Shown piece after piece: positions 1 through 5,316 of a stretch of DNA of 6,546 nucleotides. The first letter of the stretch is position 1, and every line of letters begins with the position of its first letter. The DNA is from Deltaproteobacteria bacterium (GTDB lineage: Bacteria; Desulfobacterota; Binatia; DP-6), in the NCBI GenBank assembly GCA_005879245.1, contig VBLA01000118.1:1-6546 (forward strand), in the 5' to 3' direction. The notes under the pieces were generated by a model, which worked only from the letters and a program-made list of their open reading frames with translations, was not told the origin of the DNA and searched no databases. A program made the translations under genes and the position numbers.

Positions 1-95
1 CCGTCGAGCCGAACGCGGTCCTCGATCCGGCTCTCTTCGCTCCGCCGCCTGCGCCGCGCGTCCTTCCGCTCGAGGATGCCGAGGGGCCGTCGTGA
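1..95 (+). CDS. 3' end of an unidentified upstream gene (partial, probably another component of the peptide ABC transporter)
   Basis: Reading from base 3, an open frame of 30 codons runs to a TGA at 93-95, which overlaps the GTG start of the next gene in a GTGA arrangement. The visible tail is rich in Pro and Ala and ends in Glu-Asp-Ala-Glu-Gly-Pro-Ser. A 4-base overlap of this type is the usual junction inside peptide-transporter operons, and the same junction recurs at 1069-1072, so I infer this is the preceding operon gene. Too little is visible to tell a substrate-binding protein from a permease. The other two frames are also open across this short GC-rich stretch, so the frame choice rests on the overlap only. 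Confidence 0.5.
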   Translation, partial: VEPNAVLDPALFAPPPAPRVLPLEDAEGPS

Positions 96-1072
96 CGCTG
101 CTCGAAGTGCGCGGTCTCGCGACCGCTTTCGAGGACGATCACGGTGCCGCGCGGGCGGTCGACGGGGTGTCGTTCACGCTCGAGGCTGGACAGGTGCTGG
201 GCCTGGTCGGCGAGTCGGGGTGCGGGAAGAGCGTCACTGCGCTCTCGCTCATGCGGCTCGTCCCGCTACCCGGGCGCGTGGTCGCCGGGGAGGTGCTCCT
301 CGAGGGCCGGGAACTGCTCGCCTTGCCGGAGCGTGAGATGCGGCGCCTGCGCGGTCCCGGGATGGCGATGATCTTCCAGGAGCCGATGACGTCCCTCAAT
401 CCTGTGCTCCGGGTTGGGAGCCAGATCGCGGAGGCCGTGCGGATTCACGGTGGGGTCGGGCGGCGCGCCGCGTGGGATCGCGCCGTCGAGCTGCTGGGCG
501 AGGTCGGAATCCCCGAGCCCGCGACCCGCGCGCGTGACTACCCGCACCAGCTCTCCGGAGGGATGCGCCAGCGGGTCATGATCGCGATGGCGATCTCCTG
601 CTCGCCCAAGGTACTGATCGCCGACGAGCCGACGACCGCGCTCGACGTGACCATCCAGGCCGAGATCCTCGATCTGCTGCGCGCGCTCCGCGAGCGCCAC
701 CGCATGGCGGTCCTCCTCATCACGCACGACCTGGGCGTCGTCGCCGAGCAGGCGGATGCGGTCGCGATAATGTATGCGGGACGCATCGTGGAGTACGCCA
801 ACGTGTTCGAGATATTCGACCGCCCGCTGCATCCCTACACGCAGGCGCTCTTCCGCTCCATGCCGAGCCTCGGCGGTCGACGCGAGCGCCTCGAGGCGAT
901 CGGTGGTCAGGTCCCCGATCCGTTCCACTTGCCGAGCGGGTGCGCGTTCCGGGATCGCTGTCCACGTGCCGTCGCAATGTGTGCAACCGCCGTTCCACCG
1001 CTCGTCGAGAAGGTGGCGGACCACCGGGCGGCCTGCATCCGGGTCGAGGAGTTTCCGAGGGACCCGGCGTGA
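92..1072 (+). CDS. dppD: Peptide-type ABC importer ATP-binding protein, DppD/OppD family
   Basis: This is one of two cytoplasmic ATPases that power uptake of di-/oligopeptides or related solutes through an inner-membrane ABC importer. The 326-residue product has the full nucleotide-binding fold: Walker A GESGCGKS (40-47), Q-loop Gln96, signature LSGGM (154-158), Walker B VLIADE (174-179) with catalytic Glu179, and H-switch His212. The oligopeptide-specific C-terminal extension follows, with HPYT at 247-250 and four cysteines (284, 290, 297, 315). This four-Cys arrangement is standard for the family, and an iron-sulfur cluster has been reported there in a mycobacterial DppABCD structure. The length matches the usual 320-335 residues. 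The GTG start at 92 has a GAGGGG ribosome-binding site (81-86) 5 bases upstream. The substrate cannot be told from an ATPase; dipeptide, oligopeptide, nickel and glutathione importers share this subunit type. Confidence 0.93.
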   Translation: MTLLEVRGLATAFEDDHGAARAVDGVSFTLEAGQVLGLVGESGCGKSVTALSLMRLVPLPGRVVAGEVLLEGRELLALPEREMRRLRGPGMAMIFQEPMTSLNPVLRVGSQIAEAVRIHGGVGRRAAWDRAVELLGEVGIPEPATRARDYPHQLSGGMRQRVMIAMAISCSPKVLIADEPTTALDVTIQAEILDLLRALRERHRMAVLLITHDLGVVAEQADAVAIMYAGRIVEYANVFEIFDRPLHPYTQALFRSMPSLGGRRERLEAIGGQVPDPFHLPSGCAFRDRCPRAVAMCATAVPPLVEKVADHRAACIRVEEFPRDPA

Positions 1073-2052
1073 ACGCGACGCCACTGGTCGAGGTCCAGAA
1101 CCTCCGCAAGCACTACCCGATCGGGGGCGGACTCTTCGCACGCGCCCGGGCATGGGTGCGGGCGGTGGACGGCGTGACATTCACCATCCAGGCGGGGGAG
1201 ACGCTCGGCCTGGTCGGGGAATCGGGATGCGGCAAGACGACGCTCGGTCGCCTCATGCTCCGGCTGATCGAGCCCACGGCCGGCGACGTTCGCTTCGAAG
1301 GTCGCTCGTTGCTCGGGCTGCGCCCCCGCGAGCTCCGTGGCCTCCGGCGCCGTATGCAGATCATCTTCCAGGATCCGTACGGTTCGCTGAACCCGCGCAT
1401 GCGCGTCGGCAACATCGTCGGCGAGGGGCTCGCCATTCACCGGCTCGGCAGCCGGGCGGAGCGCCGCGATCGGGTACACGAGCTACTCGAGCTCGTGGGA
1501 CTGCCTCCCGCCGCCGCCCGCCGCTACCCGCACGAGTTCAGCGGCGGGCAGCGCCAGCGCGTCGGCATCGCACGTGCGCTCGCGGTCGAGCCGCGCTTCG
1601 TCGTCGCCGACGAGGCGGTCTCGGCGCTCGACGTCTCCATCCAGGCACAGATCATCAATCTGCTCCAAGAGCTGCGCGAGCGGCTCGGGCTGACGATGCT
1701 CTTCATCGCCCACGACCTGCGGGTCGTGGAGCACGTGAGCGACCGCGTGGCCATCATGTACCTCGTGCACATCGTGGAGATCGGTCCGCGCGACGAGATC
1801 TACCGGAACCCACGCCACCCCTACACCCGCGCGCTCCTGTCGGCCGTTCCCGTCCCCGATCCGCGTCGGGCGGCGCGCCGTACGCCACTCGGTGGCGACG
1901 TGCCGAGCCCCGTGAATCCGCCGCCAGGCTGCGCCTTCCATCCACGCTGCCCCGCGGCGGAAGCGGTGTGCCGAAGCGTGCAGCCGTCCCTCGAGACGGG
2001 TCGTCGTGACCACGCCGTCGCGTGCCACGTGTTCCCGGCGGAGAAGCAATAG
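1069..2052 (+). CDS. dppF: Peptide-type ABC importer ATP-binding protein, DppF/OppF family
   Basis: This is the second ATPase, which would pair with the dppD product to form the ATPase heterodimer. I place the start at the GTG at 1069: it overlaps the dppD stop as GTGA, has GAGGGA (1057-1062) 6 bases upstream, and puts the N-terminus where the family normally begins. That gives 327 residues. Motifs are Walker A GESGCGKT (50-57), Gln101 of the Q-loop, signature FSGGQ (157-161), Walker B VVADE (178-182), D-loop SALD (185-188) and His215. The residue after the catalytic Glu is Ala183 instead of the commoner Pro, a known variant. The C-terminal oligopeptide extension has HPYT (250-253) and cysteines 288, 294, 301 and 319. 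The segment after the H-loop reads YLVHIVE (231-237) where YLGRIVE or similar is typical. The gene ends the transporter operon; a new promoter begins immediately after it. Confidence 0.93.
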   Translation: MNATPLVEVQNLRKHYPIGGGLFARARAWVRAVDGVTFTIQAGETLGLVGESGCGKTTLGRLMLRLIEPTAGDVRFEGRSLLGLRPRELRGLRRRMQIIFQDPYGSLNPRMRVGNIVGEGLAIHRLGSRAERRDRVHELLELVGLPPAAARRYPHEFSGGQRQRVGIARALAVEPRFVVADEAVSALDVSIQAQIINLLQELRERLGLTMLFIAHDLRVVEHVSDRVAIMYLVHIVEIGPRDEIYRNPRHPYTRALLSAVPVPDPRRAARRTPLGGDVPSPVNPPPGCAFHPRCPAAEAVCRSVQPSLETGRRDHAVACHVFPAEKQ

Positions 2053-2059
2053 GAGGCGT

Positions 2060-2089
2060 TTTACAACCGACCCGCGGGAGACCTATACT
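2060..2089 (+). promoter_or_regulatory. Predicted sigma70-type promoter for the bactofilin gene
   Basis: A -35 box TTTACA (2060-2065) and a -10 box TATACT (2084-2089) are separated by 18 bases. Each box differs from consensus at one position. The AT-rich boxes stand out in very GC-rich DNA. Predicted transcription would start near 2096, about 50 bases before the bactofilin GTG. The -35 box begins 7 bases after the dppF stop codon, so the bactofilin gene is likely to be expressed independently of the transporter operon. Confidence 0.65.
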
Positions 2090-2145
2090 AGGTCATCCCT
2101 TATTCCCGGGCCGGGGAACCGGCGCGACGAGGCGAGGAGCACATC

Positions 2146-2532
2146 GTGGCCGAACCGAAGGACGGCGGAAACGCATGGCAGGAGGTCCGGGTGTCGCTTG
2201 GCCCGGACGCCGAGGTGACGGGGAAGCTCTCCTTCGTGACCGCTACACGGATCGAGGGAAAGCTCAAGGGCGAGGTCCGCGCGTCGGGCCTCCTGATCGT
2301 CGGCCCTCAGGCGATCGTGCACGCCACGGTGGAGGCGGCGAACCTCGTGGTGCTCGGTGAGCTACGCGGGCAGGTGCAGGGCGCGGGGCGGGTCGAGATC
2401 TGCGCGGGTGGGCGCCTCTATGGCGACGTCGAGTCGAAGTGCCTGGTCGTGCAGGAAGGGGCGATGTTCGAGGGGCAGAGCCGCATGGGTGAGCGCCGTC
2501 CAGACCTCGCGCGCACCGAGCTGACGACGTAG
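2146..2532 (+). CDS. Bactofilin (polymer-forming cytoskeletal protein)
   Basis: Bactofilins self-assemble without nucleotide into filaments, often at the cytoplasmic membrane, and scaffold cell-shape, polarity or cell-wall enzymes. The 128-residue product has a single bactofilin (DUF583) domain at about residues 20-112. It consists of short beta strands repeating with Gly/Val/Leu periodicity, for example the GKLKGEV, GELRGQV and GGRLYGDV segments, as expected for a right-handed beta-helix. Short polar tails flank it (residues 1-18 and 113-128), and there is no transmembrane segment or signal peptide. The GTG start at 2146 has a GAGGAG ribosome-binding site (2134-2139) 6 bases upstream. The gene stands alone under its own promoter and is convergent with the rplS operon, so neighbours do not indicate which process it scaffolds. 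Confidence 0.9.
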   Translation: MAEPKDGGNAWQEVRVSLGPDAEVTGKLSFVTATRIEGKLKGEVRASGLLIVGPQAIVHATVEAANLVVLGELRGQVQGAGRVEICAGGRLYGDVESKCLVVQEGAMFEGQSRMGERRPDLARTELTT

Positions 2533-2568
2533 GAGCGATCCTCGAGAGCAGTAGCCGCTGCGACGGTG

Positions 2569-2590
2569 GGGGCGCGCTGCTTCCGGCCCC
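2569..2590. terminator. Weak GC-rich stem-loop in the gap between convergent genes (possible terminator)
   Basis: In the 63-base gap between the bactofilin stop and the rplS stop, GGGGC (2569-2573) can pair with GCCCC (2586-2590). The stem can be extended by two pairs across a one-base bulge. The position suits a bidirectional terminator, but no T-run follows on either strand, so it is not a canonical intrinsic terminator. Nothing else recognisable lies in the gap. Confidence 0.22.
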
Positions 2591-2595
2591 GCGCG

Positions 2596-2949
2596 CTACG
2601 CCTTGCTGGCGGCTTCCTCGGTGACGCGGGCCGCGCGGCCGGAACGCTCGCGAAGGTAGTAGAGCTTCGCGCGACGGACGGCGCCGCGCGCCACGACCTC
2701 GATGCGATCTATGCGCGGTGAGTGGAGCGGGAACATGCGCTCGACACCCACCCCGTACGAGGTCTTGCGGACGGTGAACGTCTCCCGGTTGCCACCGCCG
2801 CTCCGGCCGAGCACGGTGCCCTCGAAGACCTGGATACGCTCCTTGTCACCCTCGACGACGCGGACGTGAACGCGCACGGTGTCGCCCGGCTTGAAGACGG
2901 GGACTCCCTTGCGGAGCTGCTCCGCCTCGATGCGATCGATCGGATTCAT
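2596..2949 (-). CDS. rplS: 50S ribosomal protein L19
   Basis: L19 sits at the 30S-50S interface of the ribosome. The 117-residue product has the normal family length (about 110-120). It carries the hallmark segments PGDTVRVHV (21-29), [12 protein letters not shown] (33-44), the ETFTVRK block (56-62), YGVGVER (65-71), FPLHSPRI (73-80) and the basic tail [10 protein letters not shown] (91-100). The ATG at 2947-2949 matches the conserved N-terminus. It lies 13 bases after the stop of the upstream methyltransferase gene, at the end of the ffh-rplS operon. There is no purine-rich ribosome-binding site in the preceding bases, unusual for this operon, and a possible private promoter overlaps the upstream stop codon. 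The usual downstream partners rnhB and yraN are absent, because the convergent bactofilin gene follows. Confidence 0.97.
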   Translation of the reverse strand: MNPIDRIEAEQLRKGVPVFKPGDTVRVHVRVVEGDKERIQVFEGTVLGRSGGGNRETFTVRKTSYGVGVERMFPLHSPRIDRIEVVARGAVRRAKLYYLRERSGRAARVTEEAASKA

Positions 2950-2959
2950 GAACTATAAC

Positions 2960-2988
2960 GTTCTATCGGCCGGCGCGGAGACGGTCAA
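2960..2988 (-). promoter_or_regulatory. Possible internal promoter for rplS
   Basis: On the - strand, TTGACC (2983-2988; one mismatch to the -35 consensus) is followed after 17 bases by TAGAAC (2960-2965; two mismatches to the -10 consensus). Transcription would start within a few bases of the rplS ATG, giving an almost leaderless mRNA. That would agree with the missing ribosome-binding site. The site lies inside the 3' end of the upstream methyltransferase gene and could be chance. Confidence 0.3.
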
Positions 2989-3523
2989 GGATGATGGCTG
3001 CGGCGGTGCGGACCGACAGATGGTTCCAGCCGTCGCTGCCACGAATCGGCTCGAGCACGTCGTCGGCGCGACCGAGGAGCTCCCCGGTGAGCCCCCAGCC
3101 GGTGCCGAGGATGAGCAGCTCGGGCCGAGTCTCGACGGCCAGGCGCGCACGGAGCGCGGCGAAGGACAGCCGCGTTCCGCCCTCGCGGGCGGTCGTCGCG
3201 ACCAGCCGCGGCAGCGCGCCCGCCTCACGCTCGATGTCGGCGATGACGCCGTCGAGGTCCCCTGCCAGCCGTATGCGCGCGAGGGCCTCACGGCGCGTCT
3301 CGTTGTAGGTGGCGCCGGGCCCGGTCTCCCAATGACGGACGATGCGCAGCACGAGGCGGCGCAGCGTCGGGACCGGGGTCGCGATGTAGCAGGCGGCGAG
3401 GTCGAACGTCCGGGCGAGGCGGGCGAGATCGTGCACGTCCAGGTTGGTGACGGCCGTGGTGACGACGGCGCCATTCTTGTCGTAGACGGGATGGTGGAGA
3501 AGCGCGAGGTAGAGGGCCGCCAC
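2963..3523 (-). CDS. SPOUT-type RNA methyltransferase, Methyltrn_RNA_4 (PF09936) family, substrate unknown
   Basis: I recognise this as the small SAM-dependent RNA methyltransferase family often found beside trmD and sometimes labelled tRNA (guanine-N1)-methyltransferase. The label comes from neighbourhood, and I know of no established substrate. Family marks in the 186-residue product are YLALLHHPVYDKNG (5-18), VVTTAVTNLDVHD (20-32), YIATP (46-50), HWETG (64-68), LVAT (107-110), LILGTGWGL (137-145) and the C-terminal LEPIRG followed by NHLSVRTAAAI (167-177). The last two form the SAM-binding trefoil-knot region. The start is the GTG at 3521-3523: it lies 4 bases after the trmD stop, has a GGGGAG ribosome-binding site 7 bases upstream, and fits the family N-terminus. 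A longer ATG version from 3589 would only add residues overlapping trmD. It is tightly coupled to trmD upstream and rplS downstream. Confidence 0.87.
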   Translation of the reverse strand: MAALYLALLHHPVYDKNGAVVTTAVTNLDVHDLARLARTFDLAACYIATPVPTLRRLVLRIVRHWETGPGATYNETRREALARIRLAGDLDGVIADIEREAGALPRLVATTAREGGTRLSFAALRARLAVETRPELLILGTGWGLTGELLGRADDVLEPIRGSDGWNHLSVRTAAAIILDRLRAGR

Positions 3524-3527
3524 CGGA

Positions 3528-4256
3528 TCACTCCCCACGCCAGCCGAGCGAGCGCAGGAAGGCGCGATCGGCGGCGTCGAGCGGCGCACGGGCGAGCAGA
3601 TCGGGACGCCGCGCGAGCGTCAAGCGGAGCGACGCCTCTCGCCGCCAGCGGCTGATCGCCGCATGGTCGCCGGAGAAGAGCACAGGCGGGACGCGCGCGC
3701 CGCGAAACTCCTCGGGACGTGTGTATTGTGAGTACTCCAGGAGACCCGTGGTGTGCGACTCTTCGCGCGGCGACGCCTCGTTACCGAGCGCGCCGGGGAG
3801 GAGCCGCACGATTGCGTCGATGACGACGAGCGCCGCGAGCTCGCCCCCCGAAAGGACGTAGTCCCCGATCGAGAGCTCCTCGTCGATGGACGCCTTCACC
3901 CGCTCGTCCACGCCCTCGTAGCGCCCGCAGACGAGGAGCAGGGCGCGGGCTCCCGCCAGCGCCCCCGCTCGCTCCTGACTGAAGGGGATACCCGTCGGAG
4001 CAAGGAGGATGCGATGCGGGCGATCGACTTCGCTCACGTGCTCGATCGCCGCCACCAGCGGTTCGGGGCGCATCACCATGCCATGCCCCCCACCGTAGGG
4101 GGTATCGTCCACCTGCAGGTGGCGGCCGCCCGCGTAGTCCCGGAGCTGGTGCAGCGACAGCTCGACGAGCCCGCGCGCTCGCGCCCGCCCGAGGACGCCG
4201 GCCGCGAGGGGCGAGCCGAACATCTCCGGGAAGAGCGTGATGACGTGGATCCGCAG
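3528..4256 (-). CDS. trmD: tRNA (guanine-N1)-methyltransferase TrmD, probable CTG start
   Basis: TrmD methylates N1 of G37 in tRNAs with a G at position 36, preventing +1 frameshifting. The 242-residue product has the SPOUT trefoil-knot signatures: [12 protein letters not shown] (49-60), [13 protein letters not shown] (107-119), [12 protein letters not shown] (129-140), the YTRPEEFRG block (178-186) and [13 protein letters not shown] (189-201). The first ATG (4223) would remove the conserved first beta strand, because the frame upstream reads [10 protein letters not shown] directly before that Met. An in-frame TAG at 4263-4265, which is also the rimM stop, bars any start further upstream. The only suitable start between them is CTG at 4254-4256, with GGAG 9 bases upstream. 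Arg151 matches the catalytic E. coli Arg154, but Glu166 stands where E. coli has Asp169. The end lies 4 bases before the next methyltransferase gene. Confidence 0.9.
   Translation of the reverse strand: MRIHVITLFPEMFGSPLAAGVLGRARARGLVELSLHQLRDYAGGRHLQVDDTPYGGGHGMVMRPEPLVAAIEHVSEVDRPHRILLAPTGIPFSQERAGALAGARALLLVCGRYEGVDERVKASIDEELSIGDYVLSGGELAALVVIDAIVRLLPGALGNEASPREESHTTGLLEYSQYTRPEEFRGARVPPVLFSGDHAAISRWRREASLRLTLARRPDLLARAPLDAADRAFLRSLGWRGE
3531..3536 (-). promoter_or_regulatory. Ribosome-binding site that fixes the methyltransferase start
   Basis: On the - strand GGGGAG lies at 3536-3531, inside the last codons of trmD and 7 bases before the GTG at 3523. It favours this start over the in-frame ATG at 3589. 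Confidence 0.65.
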
Positions 4257-4269
4257 GCGGCCCTACTCC
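4254..4269 (-). promoter_or_regulatory. Ribosome-binding site plus non-canonical CTG start of trmD
   Basis: On the - strand GGAG (4269-4266) is followed by the rimM stop TAG (4265-4263), six bases (4262-4257) and CTG (4256-4254). The spacing of 9 bases from GGAG to CTG is normal. The CTG sits exactly where TrmD homologues have their first Met. No ATG, GTG or TTG occurs in frame between the TAG and the internal ATG at 4223. Confidence 0.6.
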
Positions 4270-4766
4270 AGCAGGCCGGGAAGCGGCTCGATGACGACCC
4301 GCCGTGCAGCTCGGTCGATCAGGCGCACCACGTCCGCGATCACCGGGATCAGGTACTCGCGGCCGGCGCCACGGACCACCCACACGTCGTTCGCTCCCGT
4401 CGGAAGGGTCTCCGCGATCGAGCCGAGCGACTCGCCCGCGACCGTCGCGACCTCGAATCCGAGGATCTCGTGGTAGTAGAACTCGTTGGCGCCGGGCGGA
4501 GGCAGGTCGCTCCGGGGGACGAGGACCCGGCTGCCGACGAGCGCCTGGGCGGCTTCGCGGCTGTCGGTGCCCTGGAAGGCGACCAGCACGAGACCGCCTC
4601 GAAAGGGCGTCGCCGAGAGCACGGGTACCTCGTGCCGTGCGCCTCCGGGCGCTTCGAGGAGGACCGACCGTCCCGCCACCAGGCTCGGCGCGGGTGGGTT
4701 GTAGGCCCGCACGCGGACAACACCCCGCAGAGCGTGGGCCGCCACCACCTGGCCGACCGCGACCAT
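4263..4766 (-). CDS. rimM: Ribosome maturation factor RimM
   Basis: RimM binds S19 in the head of the 30S subunit and assists late 16S rRNA processing and head assembly. The 167-residue product has the expected two parts. The N-terminal beta-barrel begins VGQVVAAHALRGVVRV (4-19). The C-terminal PRC-barrel includes NEFYYHEILGFEV (94-106), TGANDVWVV (123-131), EYLIPVI (137-143) and the closing IEPLPGLLE (159-167). I chose the ATG at 4764-4766 because the family consensus begins 3 residues after it. A longer reading from 4832 would add a low-complexity Ser/Pro/Lys stretch overlapping khpA. The ribosome-binding site is weak, but khpA stops only 7 bases upstream, so translation may be coupled. The stop codon lies 6 bases before the proposed trmD CTG. 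Confidence 0.94.
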   Translation of the reverse strand: MVAVGQVVAAHALRGVVRVRAYNPPAPSLVAGRSVLLEAPGGARHEVPVLSATPFRGGLVLVAFQGTDSREAAQALVGSRVLVPRSDLPPPGANEFYYHEILGFEVATVAGESLGSIAETLPTGANDVWVVRGAGREYLIPVIADVVRLIDRAARRVVIEPLPGLLE

Positions 4767-4773
4767 CTCGGGC

Positions 4774-5010
4774 TCACTTCTCTTCGATGATTTCGAGGAT
4801 GACCTTGCGATTGGTGCGGGAGGCGGCGGCATTCAGAATCGTGCGAATCGACTTCGCGGTGCGTCCTTGCTTGCCGATGACCCGGCCGAGATCTTCCTTT
4901 GCGACCTTCAGCTCGAGGACGGAGGCGGTCTCACCCTGGGTCTCCTTCACCTCGACCGCCTCGGGGTGATTGACCAAGTGCTTGGCGAGAAAAATGACCA
5001 GTTCCTTCAT
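4774..5010 (-). CDS. khpA: KH-domain RNA-binding protein KhpA (YlqC family)
   Basis: KhpA is a small RNA-binding protein. In several Gram-positive bacteria it forms a complex with KhpB (Jag/EloR) and affects cell division, cell-wall synthesis and RNA stability; its role in lineages like this one is less clear. The 78-residue product has the normal length for the family and one type II KH domain. Its nucleic-acid-binding loop is IGKQGRTAK (45-53), with GKQG at 46-49. It is preceded by the acidic strand LKVAKEDLGRV (34-44) and followed by the helix TILNAAASR (57-65). The ATG at 5008-5010 is preceded by GAGGAG about 11 bases upstream, with a second purine run, AGGGA, closer in. It sits between rpsP (30-base gap) and rimM (7-base gap), its standard place in this operon. 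Confidence 0.95.
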   Translation of the reverse strand: MKELVIFLAKHLVNHPEAVEVKETQGETASVLELKVAKEDLGRVIGKQGRTAKSIRTILNAAASRTNRKVILEIIEEK

Positions 5011-5040
5011 GGCAGTCCCTGCTCCTCGAGTCGGCCATGA

Positions 5041-5295
5041 TCAGGCTGTGGGGGAGGCCGGCGCCGTCTTGCGGATGAGCTGCGCAACGGTCTGGGTCGG
5101 CTGGGCGCCCTTCTTCAACCACGCGGCCAGCTTTTCGGCCTGGAACTGGACTAGGCTGGGAGAGCGGCTGGGGTCGTAAATGCCGACTTGATCGATGAAG
5201 CGGCCGTCGCGTGGCGACTCGGAGTGCGCGACGACGATGCGGTAGATGGGTTTCTTCTTGCTGCCATGGCGGGCGAGACGGATCTTGACGGCCAT
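5041..5295 (-). CDS. rpsP: 30S ribosomal protein S16
   Basis: S16 is a primary assembly protein of the 30S body, binding the 5' and central domains of 16S rRNA. The 84-residue product has the usual length (about 80-90). Its conserved features are the start [20 protein letters not shown] (2-21), the loop [16 protein letters not shown] (27-42), and the helix [16 protein letters not shown] (52-67), then TVAQLIRK (69-76). The ATG at 5293-5295 has a strong, extended ribosome-binding site (GAGGAGAGGAG) 5 bases upstream. It follows ffh by 21 bases, and that short gap shows no promoter, which supports co-transcription. Confidence 0.97.
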   Translation of the reverse strand: MAVKIRLARHGSKKKPIYRIVVAHSESPRDGRFIDQVGIYDPSRSPSLVQFQAEKLAAWLKKGAQPTQTVAQLIRKTAPASPTA

Positions 5296-5316
5296 CGAGT
5301 CTCCTCTCCTCGGGGG

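Noticed and set aside
940..1068. Longer N-terminus for the DppF-like ATPase starting at 940
   Set aside because: The extra 43 residues are an out-of-frame reading of the dppD 3' end; the GTG at 1069 has a ribosome-binding site and the family N-terminus.
266..1180. Long antisense open frame (304 codons) opposite dppD
   Set aside because: High GC content leaves the complementary frame open; the composition is low-complexity Arg/Pro and dppD is unmistakable on the other strand.
774..2009. Long open frame (411 codons) on the + strand across the dppD/dppF junction
   Set aside because: It is an Arg/Pro/Ala-rich out-of-frame shadow of two clearly recognisable ATPase genes, with no domain signature.
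2103..2118. Short inverted repeat TTCCC/GGGAA in the bactofilin leader
   Set aside because: Five pairs around a GC-rich loop are expected by chance in this DNA, and nothing ties it to a known regulator or riboswitch.
3524..3589. Longer N-terminus for the SPOUT methyltransferase starting at the ATG at 3587-3589
   Set aside because: The extra 22 residues overlap trmD and do not resemble the family N-terminus; the GTG at 3523 has a well-spaced GGGGAG site.
2879..3655. + strand open frame (258 codons) opposite the SPOUT methyltransferase
   Set aside because: Antisense shadow; the - strand protein has strong family motifs and tight operon context.
3753..4790. Long + strand open frame (345 codons) opposite trmD and rimM
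   Set aside because: It is the antisense shadow of two conserved genes, rich in Arg/Asp/His, with no recognisable fold or ribosome-binding site.
4767..4832. Longer N-terminus for RimM starting at 4832
   Set aside because: The added residues are a low-complexity Pro/Ser/Lys run overlapping khpA; the RimM consensus begins right after the ATG at 4766.
5011..5040. rpsP-khpA gap as a possible regulatory site
   Set aside because: The 30 bases hold only a ribosome-binding site; no promoter, hairpin or ribosomal-protein leader motif is visible.
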